Source of the DNA: a bacterium
GTDB taxonomy: Bacteria > Patescibacteriota > Doudnabacteria > UBA920
Reading direction: 5' to 3'
Assembly: GCA_021789715.1 (NCBI GenBank)
Contig: JAJYJE010000016.1
Span: 1 to 9,441 of the forward strand
DNA length: 9,441 nucleotides
Shown here: one piece after another, positions 1 through 5,697 of the stretch
Position numbering within the stretch: position 1 is the stretch's first letter
How the letters are laid out: the number at the start of each line of letters is the position of its first letter
The notes under the pieces: model-generated
Told to the model about the DNA's origin: nothing
The model's database searches: none
Seen by the model: the letters and a program-made list of their open reading frames with translations, nothing else
Program-made: the position numbers and the translations under genes

Positions 1-1
1 C

Positions 2-133
2 CATTATATTGCCCAAAGCGTGGGCGTTCCATGTTTTGTCGCCGAAGAACCGCTGTTGTGCGTGGCCAAAGGCACGGGCGTGGCTTTGGATAACCTGGAC
101 AGCTATAAGAAGAGCATATTGAGCGCCAGGTAA
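2..133 (+). CDS. mreB: MreB rod-shape protein, C-terminal end only (partial at left edge)
   Basis: The frame starting at base 2 is open to a TAA at 131-133 and gives the last 43 residues of a protein cut by the window edge. The segment reads FVAEEPLLCVAKGTGVALDN, which matches the C-terminal end of MreB (an 'AE-PL-CVA-GTG-ALEN' pattern in the last actin-like subdomain). MreB is a bacterial actin homologue that forms membrane-associated filaments and guides lateral wall synthesis. The upstream portion, its promoter and any mreC/mreD context are outside the window. The next genes are two membrane proteins, but a good promoter lies between, so they need not be in the same transcript. Identity is fairly certain; the paralogue (MreB versus Mbl) cannot be told from the tail. 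Confidence 0.88.
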   Translation, partial: HYIAQSVGVPCFVAEEPLLCVAKGTGVALDNLDSYKKSILSAR

Positions 134-143
134 CGTCCAAATT

Positions 144-172
144 TTGCATATTTGCGTTTATTGCTGTATAAT
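144..172 (+). promoter_or_regulatory. Sigma-70-type promoter for the two membrane-protein genes
   Basis: A TTGCAT -35 element (144-149) and a perfect TATAAT -10 element (167-172) are separated by 17 bp. Transcription would start near 179, giving a leader of about 30 nt before the ATG at 212. It lies just after the mreB stop and points toward 212-709. No Shine-Dalgarno precedes that ATG. A GGGAGG sits at 214-219, just inside the gene, where it cannot serve the start. Confidence 0.6.
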
Positions 173-211
173 AAAATAAAACCAGCCTAATATGAAATCA
201 AAACTAATTTT

Positions 212-709
212 ATGGGAGGCGTAAAAAAGTCAGTTTACGTTTTTTTGTGTTCTTTGCTAGGGGTGTTGTTGTTTTTGATTTTGCAGCGAATCGCGATTTT
301 CGCCTATTTGCTGCTAGTGGCTTACGGGATTGTGGCTTGGAGCTCGGGTTTCGATTACGTCCGCTTCATGGCGGTGGATTATACCAGCCTGGTTTTGATG
401 CTATTGTTCGGTTCCTGGTACGGCATCTGGCTTGGGACGCACTGGTATGATTTGGTTTACGAATCGGGGACATGGCGCGGCGGTTGGTACCACGCTAAAC
501 ATCATTTGTTTCCCTGGCGGAAGAATAACTACCGCCTGAAAGACCGGGTGGAGGAAGTTAAAACACAGCTTGAGCGCGATTTGGATAAAGTTGAAATTTT
601 AGCCGCGGAATTGCCGAAAGCCGTTATGAACCCGGAACCGATAAGGCGGCGCGTTACCCGCAGGCGGCCGGCGGCACGCAGGACGGTTTTGGCAAAATCT
701 AAAATTTGA
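212..709 (+). CDS. Small membrane protein of unknown function, three TM segments and a basic tail
   Basis: This is a 165-residue protein that I cannot assign to a functionally known family. Three hydrophobic segments are visible at about residues 7-25, 27-46 and 57-78. Next comes an aromatic and histidine-rich amphipathic stretch (WYHAKHH, about 92-98), a charged and probably helical region (about 108-135), and a strongly basic C-terminus (RRRVTRRRPAARR, 145-157) that would face the cytoplasm and could touch phospholipid or nucleic acid. The start at 212 is the first ATG in frame and follows a good promoter. It has no Shine-Dalgarno, and a ten-codon ORF (192-224) overlaps it in another frame. 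It lies between mreB and a second small membrane protein 24 bases downstream, so the two probably form a transcription unit. A role in envelope or shape is only guilt by association. Confidence 0.8.
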   Translation: MGGVKKSVYVFLCSLLGVLLFLILQRIAIFAYLLLVAYGIVAWSSGFDYVRFMAVDYTSLVLMLLFGSWYGIWLGTHWYDLVYESGTWRGGWYHAKHHLFPWRKNNYRLKDRVEEVKTQLERDLDKVEILAAELPKAVMNPEPIRRRVTRRRPAARRTVLAKSKI

Positions 710-733
710 GTATTTAGTTTTAGATTTCGGGAA

Positions 734-1117
734 ATGACCATCAAAAAGTTTTTTATTGTTTTTCTGCTGCAATTCCTCGCGTTTTCTGCCTTGAAGGTTG
801 TTTTTTACCGCTCGTTTGATTACACCAGTATTTTTTGGGAGTTTTTGTATTGGGCGGCTACGGTGATAATTACCGTGGTTTTGGTGAGGAGGCTGGGGGT
901 CATTAATTTTTTGGAAGCAATGTTTGTGGCCGGGTTTTGGCTGGTATTTGATTTTCTGCTGGATTTTTTTATTACTTGGCCGTTGTCGGGAACCATGATT
1001 TACGCCACGCTGGCCCTGTGGGCGGGATATCTGTTTATGGTCCTGTTCGTGTTTTTCCTGCACCAGAAACGCCACATCCATATCCGCAAGGAACAGGCGG
1101 CGCGCCATCATCACTGA
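734..1117 (+). CDS. Small four-TM membrane protein of unknown function
   Basis: This is a 127-residue, very hydrophobic protein with four likely transmembrane helices at about 5-22, 30-52, 58-80 and 88-109. It has a short cytoplasmic C-terminus rich in histidine and arginine, ending in three histidines. A motif of small and aromatic residues with D74 and D77 inside helix 3 (FDFLLDFF) is notable, because acidic residues in a membrane helix can be functional. The ATG at 734 begins 24 bases after the stop of the preceding membrane protein, with only a weak GGGA (730-733) directly before it. Co-transcription with the upstream gene from the promoter at 144-172 is likely. No family was recognised, and function is unknown. 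Small multi-pass proteins of this sort are common in Patescibacteria. Confidence 0.75.
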   Translation: MTIKKFFIVFLLQFLAFSALKVVFYRSFDYTSIFWEFLYWAATVIITVVLVRRLGVINFLEAMFVAGFWLVFDFLLDFFITWPLSGTMIYATLALWAGYLFMVLFVFFLHQKRHIHIRKEQAARHHH

Positions 1118-1282
1118 AATTTCGCGAAAGGGCAAGCCTGGCGGTTTTTTCTCGCGGGTTCTCTTTTTCCCCGTAGGGCCTTTCTCGTACCGGCAGGGCC
1201 GATATTCTAAAACTCCATGTTCGTCCTGCGGTCCGTTTTATGTTCGGCTGATGGCAGGGGAGCTTCCTGCTTATCCTCAAGG
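1118..1282. other. Intergenic spacer without a clear gene
   Basis: This 165-base stretch separates the membrane-protein pair from the T-box unit. It contains a TTTTTT run (1145-1150), but no convincing stem precedes it. A small GC-rich hairpin (GCAGG...CCTGC, about 1255-1271) has no U-tract. Reading frames through here are short or off-frame extensions. I see no RNA gene. Transcription of the upstream pair may end here, but no strong intrinsic terminator is visible. Confidence 0.5.
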
Positions 1283-1310
1283 TTGACAGCGCCGCAGGAT
1301 TTGCTAGAAT
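1283..1310 (+). promoter_or_regulatory. Strong extended -10 promoter of the T-box unit
   Basis: A consensus -35 TTGACA (1283-1288), a 16-bp spacer, and a TAGAAT -10 (1305-1310) preceded by TGC (1302-1304), the extended -10 signature. Transcription would start near 1317, immediately upstream of the structured T-box leader. It is one of the best-formed promoters in the window. Confidence 0.75.
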
Positions 1311-1316
1311 AGCCTT

Positions 1317-1521
1317 ATTCTCAATATTATAAAGCTTGCTTTGGAGTCGCGATCCAAACCGCTGCCGGATTAAATACCGGACGGTCAGTCTCGCCGTATA
1401 ACGAGATAACGAGTGTTGCCGTCCTTAATTCGGGCGGTGAAATCAAGGTGGTACCGCGGTAATTTTTAAAATCCGCCCTTGAGAGTAATTTTTCGCGATT
1501 ACTTTCAGAGGCGAGTTTTTT
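1317..1521 (+). promoter_or_regulatory. T-box riboswitch leader (transcription attenuation)
   Basis: T-box leaders sense uncharged tRNA and control transcription by choosing between antiterminator and terminator. The diagnostic part is present. CAAGG (1444-1448) and GCGG (1456-1459) pair with CCGC (1473-1476) and CCTTG (1477-1481). They leave a 7-nt bulge TGGTACC (1449-1455) whose TGGT would pair with the tRNA NCCA end. Its fourth base, U, favours a tRNA with discriminator A73. The 3' arm is shared with the terminator at 1474-1521. Upstream are a hairpin TTTGGA/TCCAAA with a 7-nt loop (1340-1358) and a long imperfect helix (1358-1438): ACCGC-CCGG-ATTAA-(5-nt bulge)-GGACGG pairs with CCGTCC-TTAAT-TCGG-GCGGT, with an inner TCTCG/CGAGA hairpin. 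I see no AGTA/GAA specifier-loop motif of canonical Stem I, so the cognate amino acid is not assigned. The regulated gene is the 98-codon ORF at 1611. Confidence 0.85.
1474..1521 (+). terminator. T-box intrinsic terminator (alternative to the antiterminator)
   Basis: The arm at 1474-1489 pairs with 1498-1513 over 16 positions with two G-U wobbles and one mismatch. An 8-nt loop lies between them and a U-tract of six follows (1516-1521). The left arm contains the CCGCCCTTG segment that forms the antiterminator, so the two folds exclude each other, as expected of a transcriptional T-box. Confidence 0.85.
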
Positions 1522-1610
1522 GTTAGGAAGAACCATCTCGGATATAAGTTGCGGTTTACCTTGCGGTATAGTTTAGGCCGTTTAAGACAACACATATAGG
1601 AGAAGGGACG

Positions 1611-1907
1611 ATGGATATACTGCTTGAAGTCGGAGTATACGGTTTTGCGTTTGATAATCGGATCTTGCGGGTGCTTAATGGTGGAAAGGTGAGGCTAAAC
1701 TGGTTTTATCCTATTGGCTCCGAAAGGGAGGCCAAGATCCAGATTGCCGGGATGATCCGGGATCGGCGTACTCAGCGAGTGCTGGTGGTCAATCCCGCCA
1801 GGGAGCATTTGATTGCGGACGTTTTGCAAGATTTGCCGTCCCACATCACTCTCGTTAAGAGAGCGCAGCCTTTCACTCCAGACAGTATCGACCTGACTCC
1901 GCTGTAG
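1611..1907 (+). CDS. T-box-controlled 98-aa protein of unknown function
   Basis: This 98-residue soluble protein was not recognised. It has no signal peptide or membrane helix. The visible pattern alternates short beta-like runs (ILLEVGVYGFAF, RVLVVN at 56-61, HITLVKRA at 78-85) with a charged helix (REHLIADVLQDL, 64-75), suggesting a small alpha/beta fold. The start is secure: AGGAGAAGG (1598-1606) lies just before the ATG and is the only strong Shine-Dalgarno in the window. A T-box riboswitch lies upstream and a strong terminator follows 18 bases after the stop, so the gene is a monocistronic unit. T-boxes normally control aminoacyl-tRNA synthetases and amino-acid biosynthesis or transport genes. 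A link to tRNA charging or amino-acid starvation is therefore inferred from the leader, not from the protein sequence. Confidence 0.8.
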   Translation: MDILLEVGVYGFAFDNRILRVLNGGKVRLNWFYPIGSEREAKIQIAGMIRDRRTQRVLVVNPAREHLIADVLQDLPSHITLVKRAQPFTPDSIDLTPL

Positions 1908-1925
1908 TTTTGGCGAGGGCCAGGA

Positions 1926-1968
1926 GGCCGTGGCGTCTGTACAAAACAGTACGCCGCGGCCTTTTTTT
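1926..1968 (+). terminator. Strong intrinsic terminator after the T-box-controlled gene
   Basis: A GC-rich stem pairs GGCCGTGGCGT (1926-1936) with ACGCCGCGGCC (1951-1961), containing one G-U pair. It extends past a one-base bulge by CTGT/ACAG around the loop ACAAA, and is followed by seven T (1962-1968). It closes the T-box unit and insulates dinB. Confidence 0.92.
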
Positions 1969-2002
1969 GATTGGCCCGGGCTTCGCGATTTTGGCAATAA
2001 AA

Positions 2003-2011
2003 TGTGGATAA
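2003..2011 (-). promoter_or_regulatory. DnaA-box-like site upstream of dinB
   Basis: TGTGGATAA on the + strand is the exact complement of the consensus DnaA box TTATCCACA. It is a single site, just upstream of the predicted dinB -35 element. A lone 9-mer can occur by chance. There is no box cluster, no AT-rich unwinding region and no dnaA/dnaN nearby, so this is not an origin. Regulation of the downstream promoter by DnaA is possible but unproven. Confidence 0.3.
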
Positions 2012-2017
2012 AGTTGG

Positions 2018-2067
2018 TTGCGCGGGAAGCTTTTCGGAGTTATTATAAAGGTGAACGAATGTACACC
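2018..2067 (+). promoter_or_regulatory. Putative dinB promoter with overlapping dyad operator
   Basis: TTGCGC (2018-2023) and TATTAT (2041-2046) are spaced 17 bp apart, a moderate sigma-70-like promoter. An 18-bp imperfect palindrome starts four bases after the -10 element (2050-2067, GGTGAAC....GTACACC; 6 of 9 base pairs symmetric). It would cover the transcription start. Its core GAAC-N4-GTAC differs by one base from GAAC-N4-GTTC, the core of Gram-positive-type LexA boxes. A LexA/SOS-type repressor would fit a dinB gene, but the assignment rests on position and partial match only. Confidence 0.45.
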
Positions 2068-2092
2068 TTATATTTTAAGAAGTACGGATGTG

Positions 2093-2138
2093 GGCGGATT
2101 ACGGATCCATAAACTCCGTATTCGCCAACGGGCGGAAT
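2093..2138 (+). promoter_or_regulatory. Two mutually exclusive hairpins in the dinB leader
   Basis: Hairpin 1 pairs 2093-2105 with 2115-2126 (12 bp, one bulge, one G-U) around a 9-nt loop. Hairpin 2 pairs ATTCGCC (2120-2126) with GGCGGAAT (2131-2138) around AACG, with one bulged base. Both need bases 2120-2126, so only one can form at a time. A 17-codon ORF (2059-2112) starts within the dyad and stops inside the loop of hairpin 1, so its translation would disturb hairpin 1. There is no U-tract, so any effect would be on translation or RNA stability. Confidence 0.4.
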
Positions 2139-2162
2139 GAGTACTCCGTAGAAATTACTTTT

Positions 2163-3512
2163 ATGCAGAGCATTATCATGCATCTTGATATGAATAGTTA
2201 CTTCGCTTCGGTGGAGCAGCAGGATTGCCCCGCCTGGCGCGGCAAGCCCGTGGGGGTCTGCGAGCATTTGGGCGGCATTATCATCGGTGCTTCGGTTGAA
2301 GCCAAAAAGTGGGGTATTACCACGGGCGCGCCGGTCTGGGAGGCCCGGAAACTGTATCCTAAAATTATTTTGACCCACACCCGGCCGGAGGCCTACCGGT
2401 TTTATACGAGGAAGTTTTTAAAGGTAGTGGGCGATTATACCGGGTTGGTGGAAAAGTACAGCATAGATGAATGTTTTTTGGATTTGACGAAGGTTTGCAA
2501 TGTTAAAATAAGCGGAAAGTTGCCGCAGGCGGATCCCTGGGAGGAGGCGGTAAACATCGCGCGGCAAATCAAACATCGTTTTAAAACCGAGGTCGGCGAC
2601 TGGCTGCGCTGCAGCATCGGCATTGCCGATAATAAAACCGTGGCCAAAATCGCATCAGACATGAGAAAACCCGACGGGTTGGTGGTGGTATTGCCAGATG
2701 CGGGGCAGGGCCGCATTGGGCCAATAGAGGAGCGGCCCATCTCCATCGCGGCCGACAGGCGGCAGGCTGCGGCCTTGCGCTATGGCGGAGAATGCTTGGT
2801 TTTATCAAAGGAACGGTTATACCGGCAGCTAGCGCTCATCGACGTTCCCGGCATCGGGAGGCGGCAGGAGCGCAATCTGGGCGAATTAGGAATTAAAACG
2901 CTGTCTGATTTGCGCGATTATCCCCGCAGCCGCCTGGTGGCACGGTTCGGACCGGTTATGGGTTATCATCTGCACAGTCTCGGCCGGCTGCAAAGCGCCT
3001 GGAAGGCGCCGGTTGCGGATGATGAAGAAATCAAGTCCATGGGCCATATGTACACGCTGCCTCAGGAGTACCGCCAGCGGGAATTTTTTATGCCGGTATT
3101 ATATAAACTTTGCGAAATGGTGGCGCGAAGGCTGCGGCGCAAGGATCTTACGGGCAATGTTCTTCATTTTTTTGCCCATGACAAGCAGTGGCAGGGGTTT
3201 GGCCGGAGTTTGAAGCTGGGGTATTTTCTCCAGGACGGGAGGGAGGCCTTTTTGGAGATTGCCGGGACTTTGCGTTCGGAGTTTAGGATTCCCGACAGCG
3301 TAAGGATTATAGGCGTAACCATAGCGGGTCTGCGCCCGCGCGTTAACCAGTTGTCTTTATTCGGCGACGCGGAACGCGAGCGGAGGTTGGCGGAAGCCCT
3401 GGATAAAATTAATGATAAGTACGGCGAGTTTAGCATCAGCCGCGCCCAAATTATAAAAGCGGGGAAGGTTTTCCGCGACAGCGTGGGGTTTGGGAGGATA
3501 AAGGAGCTGTAG
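2163..3512 (+). CDS. dinB: DNA polymerase IV (Y-family translesion polymerase)
   Basis: The 449-residue product is an error-prone polymerase that copies past damaged template bases in the cytoplasm. Catalytic carboxylates are visible: D9 in the N-terminal HLDMNSYFASVE motif, and D102/E103 in YSIDECFLD. CSIGIADNKTVAKIASD (150-166) is the conserved palm/fingers signature. DVPGIGRR (227-234) is the helix-hairpin-helix of the thumb. The little finger covers about 290-435, and QLSLF (396-400) is a sliding-clamp binding motif, here internal and not at the extreme C-terminus. The family usually has about 350-420 residues. The extra length includes about 30-40 residues between the palm and the thumb (about 178-222). 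The start at 2163 is chosen because it places the DMN motif at the usual distance from the N-terminus; an in-frame ATG at 2088 lies inside a leader hairpin. No strong Shine-Dalgarno is present. Confidence 0.93.
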   Translation: MQSIIMHLDMNSYFASVEQQDCPAWRGKPVGVCEHLGGIIIGASVEAKKWGITTGAPVWEARKLYPKIILTHTRPEAYRFYTRKFLKVVGDYTGLVEKYSIDECFLDLTKVCNVKISGKLPQADPWEEAVNIARQIKHRFKTEVGDWLRCSIGIADNKTVAKIASDMRKPDGLVVVLPDAGQGRIGPIEERPISIAADRRQAAALRYGGECLVLSKERLYRQLALIDVPGIGRRQERNLGELGIKTLSDLRDYPRSRLVARFGPVMGYHLHSLGRLQSAWKAPVADDEEIKSMGHMYTLPQEYRQREFFMPVLYKLCEMVARRLRRKDLTGNVLHFFAHDKQWQGFGRSLKLGYFLQDGREAFLEIAGTLRSEFRIPDSVRIIGVTIAGLRPRVNQLSLFGDAERERRLAEALDKINDKYGEFSISRAQIIKAGKVFRDSVGFGRIKEL

Positions 3513-3530
3513 CATTGCCCTAATTTCTAA

Positions 3531-3620
3531 TTACCCTACTTTATATTGATAAAACCCTGCACTTTTTTCCCGTATCCGCATTCGCAGCTGGCGGATTTCG
3601 TATTCGGTAAAGCGAGTCAT
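3531..3620 (-). CDS. Possible 29-aa small protein on the minus strand
   Basis: Reading leftward from ATG (complement of 3618-3620) to TAA (complement of 3531-3533) gives MTRFTEYEIRQL followed by a basic, amphipathic helix-like stretch and a short aromatic tail. An AAAGG motif lies about eight bases before the start. It would converge on dinB, whose stop is 18 bases away, and diverge from the gene at 3712. No family was recognised. Frames this short arise by chance, and support is limited to plausible composition and a Shine-Dalgarno-like site. Confidence 0.22.
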   Translation of the reverse strand: MTRFTEYEIRQLRMRIREKSAGFYQYKVG

Positions 3621-3642
3621 TTTTTAGCCTTTGGCCAAAGTG

Positions 3643-3651
3643 TGTTATAAT
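3643..3651 (+). promoter_or_regulatory. Extended -10 promoter of the signalling operon
   Basis: TG (3643-3644), one base, then a perfect TATAAT (3646-3651) form an extended -10 element, about 55 bases upstream of the ATG at 3712. The matching -35 position holds only a poor TTTAGC (3623-3628), as is common for extended -10 promoters. Transcription would start near 3658 and probably continues through the kinase and receiver genes, since no terminator is seen between them. Confidence 0.55.
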
Positions 3652-3711
3652 ATATCTGCAAAATATTAACCCCTCCCGGGCTACTAACCTTAGAAACTAA
3701 AGGAAATATTT

Positions 3712-3978
3712 ATGGCTGACCAAACAGAGTATAAAAAAATGCTAACCGATCTTATTCAAAAGCAAATGGTAGTTTTGGGCCCGAATATTGCCTTGGACAA
3801 AGCTAGAAAAATTCCCGGCCTGCAGGTTACCGACACGGGCGAGGTTTTAGACATGGACGGCGATCCGCAAATGGTGCTTAAAGGCGTGGCCAACGAATAT
3901 ATGACCTTGTCCGGTGAAATCGCGCAAATGACCTTAAATACGCTTTTGGAAAAGTATCCGACTTTGAAAGGGCTATAG
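3712..3978 (+). CDS. 88-aa protein of unknown function preceding the histidine kinase
   Basis: This small, soluble, mildly acidic protein was not assigned to a known family. It appears to have an N-terminal helix (about 4-20, EYKKMLTDLIQKQMVVLG), a short central strand pair around GLQVTDTGEVLDMDGD (36-51), and a C-terminal helix pair (about 52-85) ending KYPTLKGL. The layout resembles a small helical adaptor. The start is supported by AAAGGA about ten bases upstream. The kinase gene begins 19 bases after its stop with no promoter or terminator between, so the two are almost certainly co-transcribed. A role as accessory or sensory partner of the kinase/receiver pair is an inference from this arrangement only. 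Confidence 0.8.
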   Translation: MADQTEYKKMLTDLIQKQMVVLGPNIALDKARKIPGLQVTDTGEVLDMDGDPQMVLKGVANEYMTLSGEIAQMTLNTLLEKYPTLKGL

Positions 3979-3997
3979 AAATCAAAACTAAAGCCAG

Positions 3998-5665
3998 ATG
4001 ATCCTAAATATATTACTTATTATAGACTTTGTCATGTTGGCCGTGGTTTTGATTGGCTATATTTTTACGTCGATGCGGGAACGCAAGTTTCTGCGCCAGG
4101 AAGCCAATCAATCCCTGGAGCTGCAGCAGAAAGTTTATCAGGCGCAGGTACTCAAGGAAATAAACGATCGCATCGGTTATTCGCTCGATACCGCGAAAAT
4201 CATTGATATTATTACCAGCAGCCTTGGCAGCCTTTTAGACTACGACACGGTTTCATACATGCTGCTTCACGACGACGGCAGCGTGTTATTTAAATGCCAC
4301 GTCGAACGGACGGTGAACCACGAATTTATCCGTCAGGTTAAAGACAAAATGCTGCAGTCTTTTGCCGCTATCCTGGATAGCGATGTCAGGCCTCAAAAAT
4401 TAGACGAAAGCATTACCGGCAATATATTGAATGACAGCCTCAATGTTAGCGTGGCGTCATTTTTTAATTTGCCCGTGGTTATTTCGGGTCGGCTTGTGGG
4501 CATGATAAACGTGGCGTCAGCGGCCAAGGGCCGCTATGGCGAAGAGCAGGCTTCTATTTTGTATACCATAACCAACCAGGCCGCAACCGCGGTCTCCAAG
4601 CTGCAAACGGTTTTGGAAAATGAAAAAGGCAAACTTTCGGCGGTTATTTATTCCTTGACCGACGGGGTTATTATGGTTGATACCGCCAATCGCCTGATGG
4701 TATACAATCCGGCGGTAAAAACCATGCTTGGCGTAAGCGGCGAGCGGGCTTTGAGCATGTTTGATATTGTAGACGGGCTGGCCGGCAAGGTAGACATTCG
4801 GACCAAAATGGAGCAGGCCGCTGCCGAGGATAAGCCGATTTTAATTAACGAGGTGTATTTGAAAGATAAGGCGCTGGAGCTGACGGTATCGCCGGTAAAA
4901 ATCAGTACCGGCGAGCGTCTGGGAGTAAGCGTTCTGTTCCATGATGTGACCACGGAAAAAACTCTGGAAAAGACCCGGCAGGAATTTACGGCCATGATGG
5001 TCCATGAATTGCGCGCGCCGCTGACCGCGGTGCGCTGGTCCAGCGAATCTTTGCTCAAGAACATGGCGGCAGCGGCAGCCGGCGTGGATACGGCTAAGGT
5101 TAAAGATACGGCCGTAACCATTGAAACCGCCTCTAATAACATGCTGGAGCTCGTTAATGATTTGCTTGATGTGGCCAAAATAGAAGCCGGTAAGTTTGAA
5201 TTGAATATGCAGATGTATGATTTGGTGGAGGTGGTTAAAGATCAGGTTAAGGCGTTTACGCCACAAGCCGAAGCCAAACATTTGGCGCTTAATGTGGCCG
5301 CGCCGGACAAATTTATGGTAAAATTCGATAGGGTCAGAATTTCCCAGGTTATGGGCAATTTAATAAGCAACGCCATTAAGTATACCGACAGCGGCGAAAT
5401 AACGGTTAATGTGGCCGCTGACGCCGATAAAAAGGCGGAAACCGTTGGCGTAAAGGATTCCGGCATCGGCGTGTCGCACGAAGACTTGGGCCAGTTATTT
5501 TCCAAGTTTAAGCAGCTTCAAAGCGGCGATCGCAGCCGCAAGGGTACGGGCTTGGGTTTGGTGGTTAGCAAGGGCATTATCGAGGCGCATAACGGCAAAA
5601 TATGGGCTGAAAGCGCCGGAGAGAACCTGGGGACGACGTTTTATTTCAGCCTGCCAATCGCTTAA
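3998..5665 (+). CDS. Membrane-anchored GAF-PAS sensor histidine kinase
   Basis: This 555-residue kinase autophosphorylates on histidine and passes the phosphate to a receiver aspartate. One N-terminal membrane anchor (about 2-24) is followed by a coiled coil (about 26-58), a GAF-like domain (about 60-205) and a PAS-like domain (about 212-325, with TDGVIMVDTANRLMVYNPA). HisKA contains H336 in MMVHELRAPLTAVRW. The HATPase_c domain shows the N box (N454, N458 in GNLISNAIKYTD), G1 box DSGIG (487-491), F box (FSKFKQ) and G2 box GTGLGL (516-521). All catalytic motifs are intact. There is no extracellular loop, so the sensed signal is probably cytoplasmic or membrane-related. The receiver gene follows 32 bases downstream and is the obvious phosphotransfer partner. 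No clear Shine-Dalgarno precedes the ATG. Confidence 0.95.
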   Translation: MILNILLIIDFVMLAVVLIGYIFTSMRERKFLRQEANQSLELQQKVYQAQVLKEINDRIGYSLDTAKIIDIITSSLGSLLDYDTVSYMLLHDDGSVLFKCHVERTVNHEFIRQVKDKMLQSFAAILDSDVRPQKLDESITGNILNDSLNVSVASFFNLPVVISGRLVGMINVASAAKGRYGEEQASILYTITNQAATAVSKLQTVLENEKGKLSAVIYSLTDGVIMVDTANRLMVYNPAVKTMLGVSGERALSMFDIVDGLAGKVDIRTKMEQAAAEDKPILINEVYLKDKALELTVSPVKISTGERLGVSVLFHDVTTEKTLEKTRQEFTAMMVHELRAPLTAVRWSSESLLKNMAAAAAGVDTAKVKDTAVTIETASNNMLELVNDLLDVAKIEAGKFELNMQMYDLVEVVKDQVKAFTPQAEAKHLALNVAAPDKFMVKFDRVRISQVMGNLISNAIKYTDSGEITVNVAADADKKAETVGVKDSGIGVSHEDLGQLFSKFKQLQSGDRSRKGTGLGLVVSKGIIEAHNGKIWAESAGENLGTTFYFSLPIA

Positions 5666-5697
5666 TTTTTAAATTTTCAATCTTTAAATTTAAATCT

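Noticed and set aside
599..1135. 178-codon minus-strand ORF across the two membrane-protein genes
   Set aside because: It is a shadow of two forward genes with good hydrophobic periodicity; its low-complexity Q/K/H/P-rich product is typical of antisense frames.
1340..1438. tRNA or tRNA-like gene suggested by a 7-nt-loop hairpin next to paired arms
   Set aside because: There is no acceptor stem, T-arm GGTTCGA-type motif or cloverleaf; the region is better explained as the T-box leader.
2088..2162. In-frame upstream ATG extending DinB by 25 residues
   Set aside because: The extension has no family resemblance, lies in a hairpin-forming leader, and the catalytic DMN motif is correctly placed from ATG 2163.
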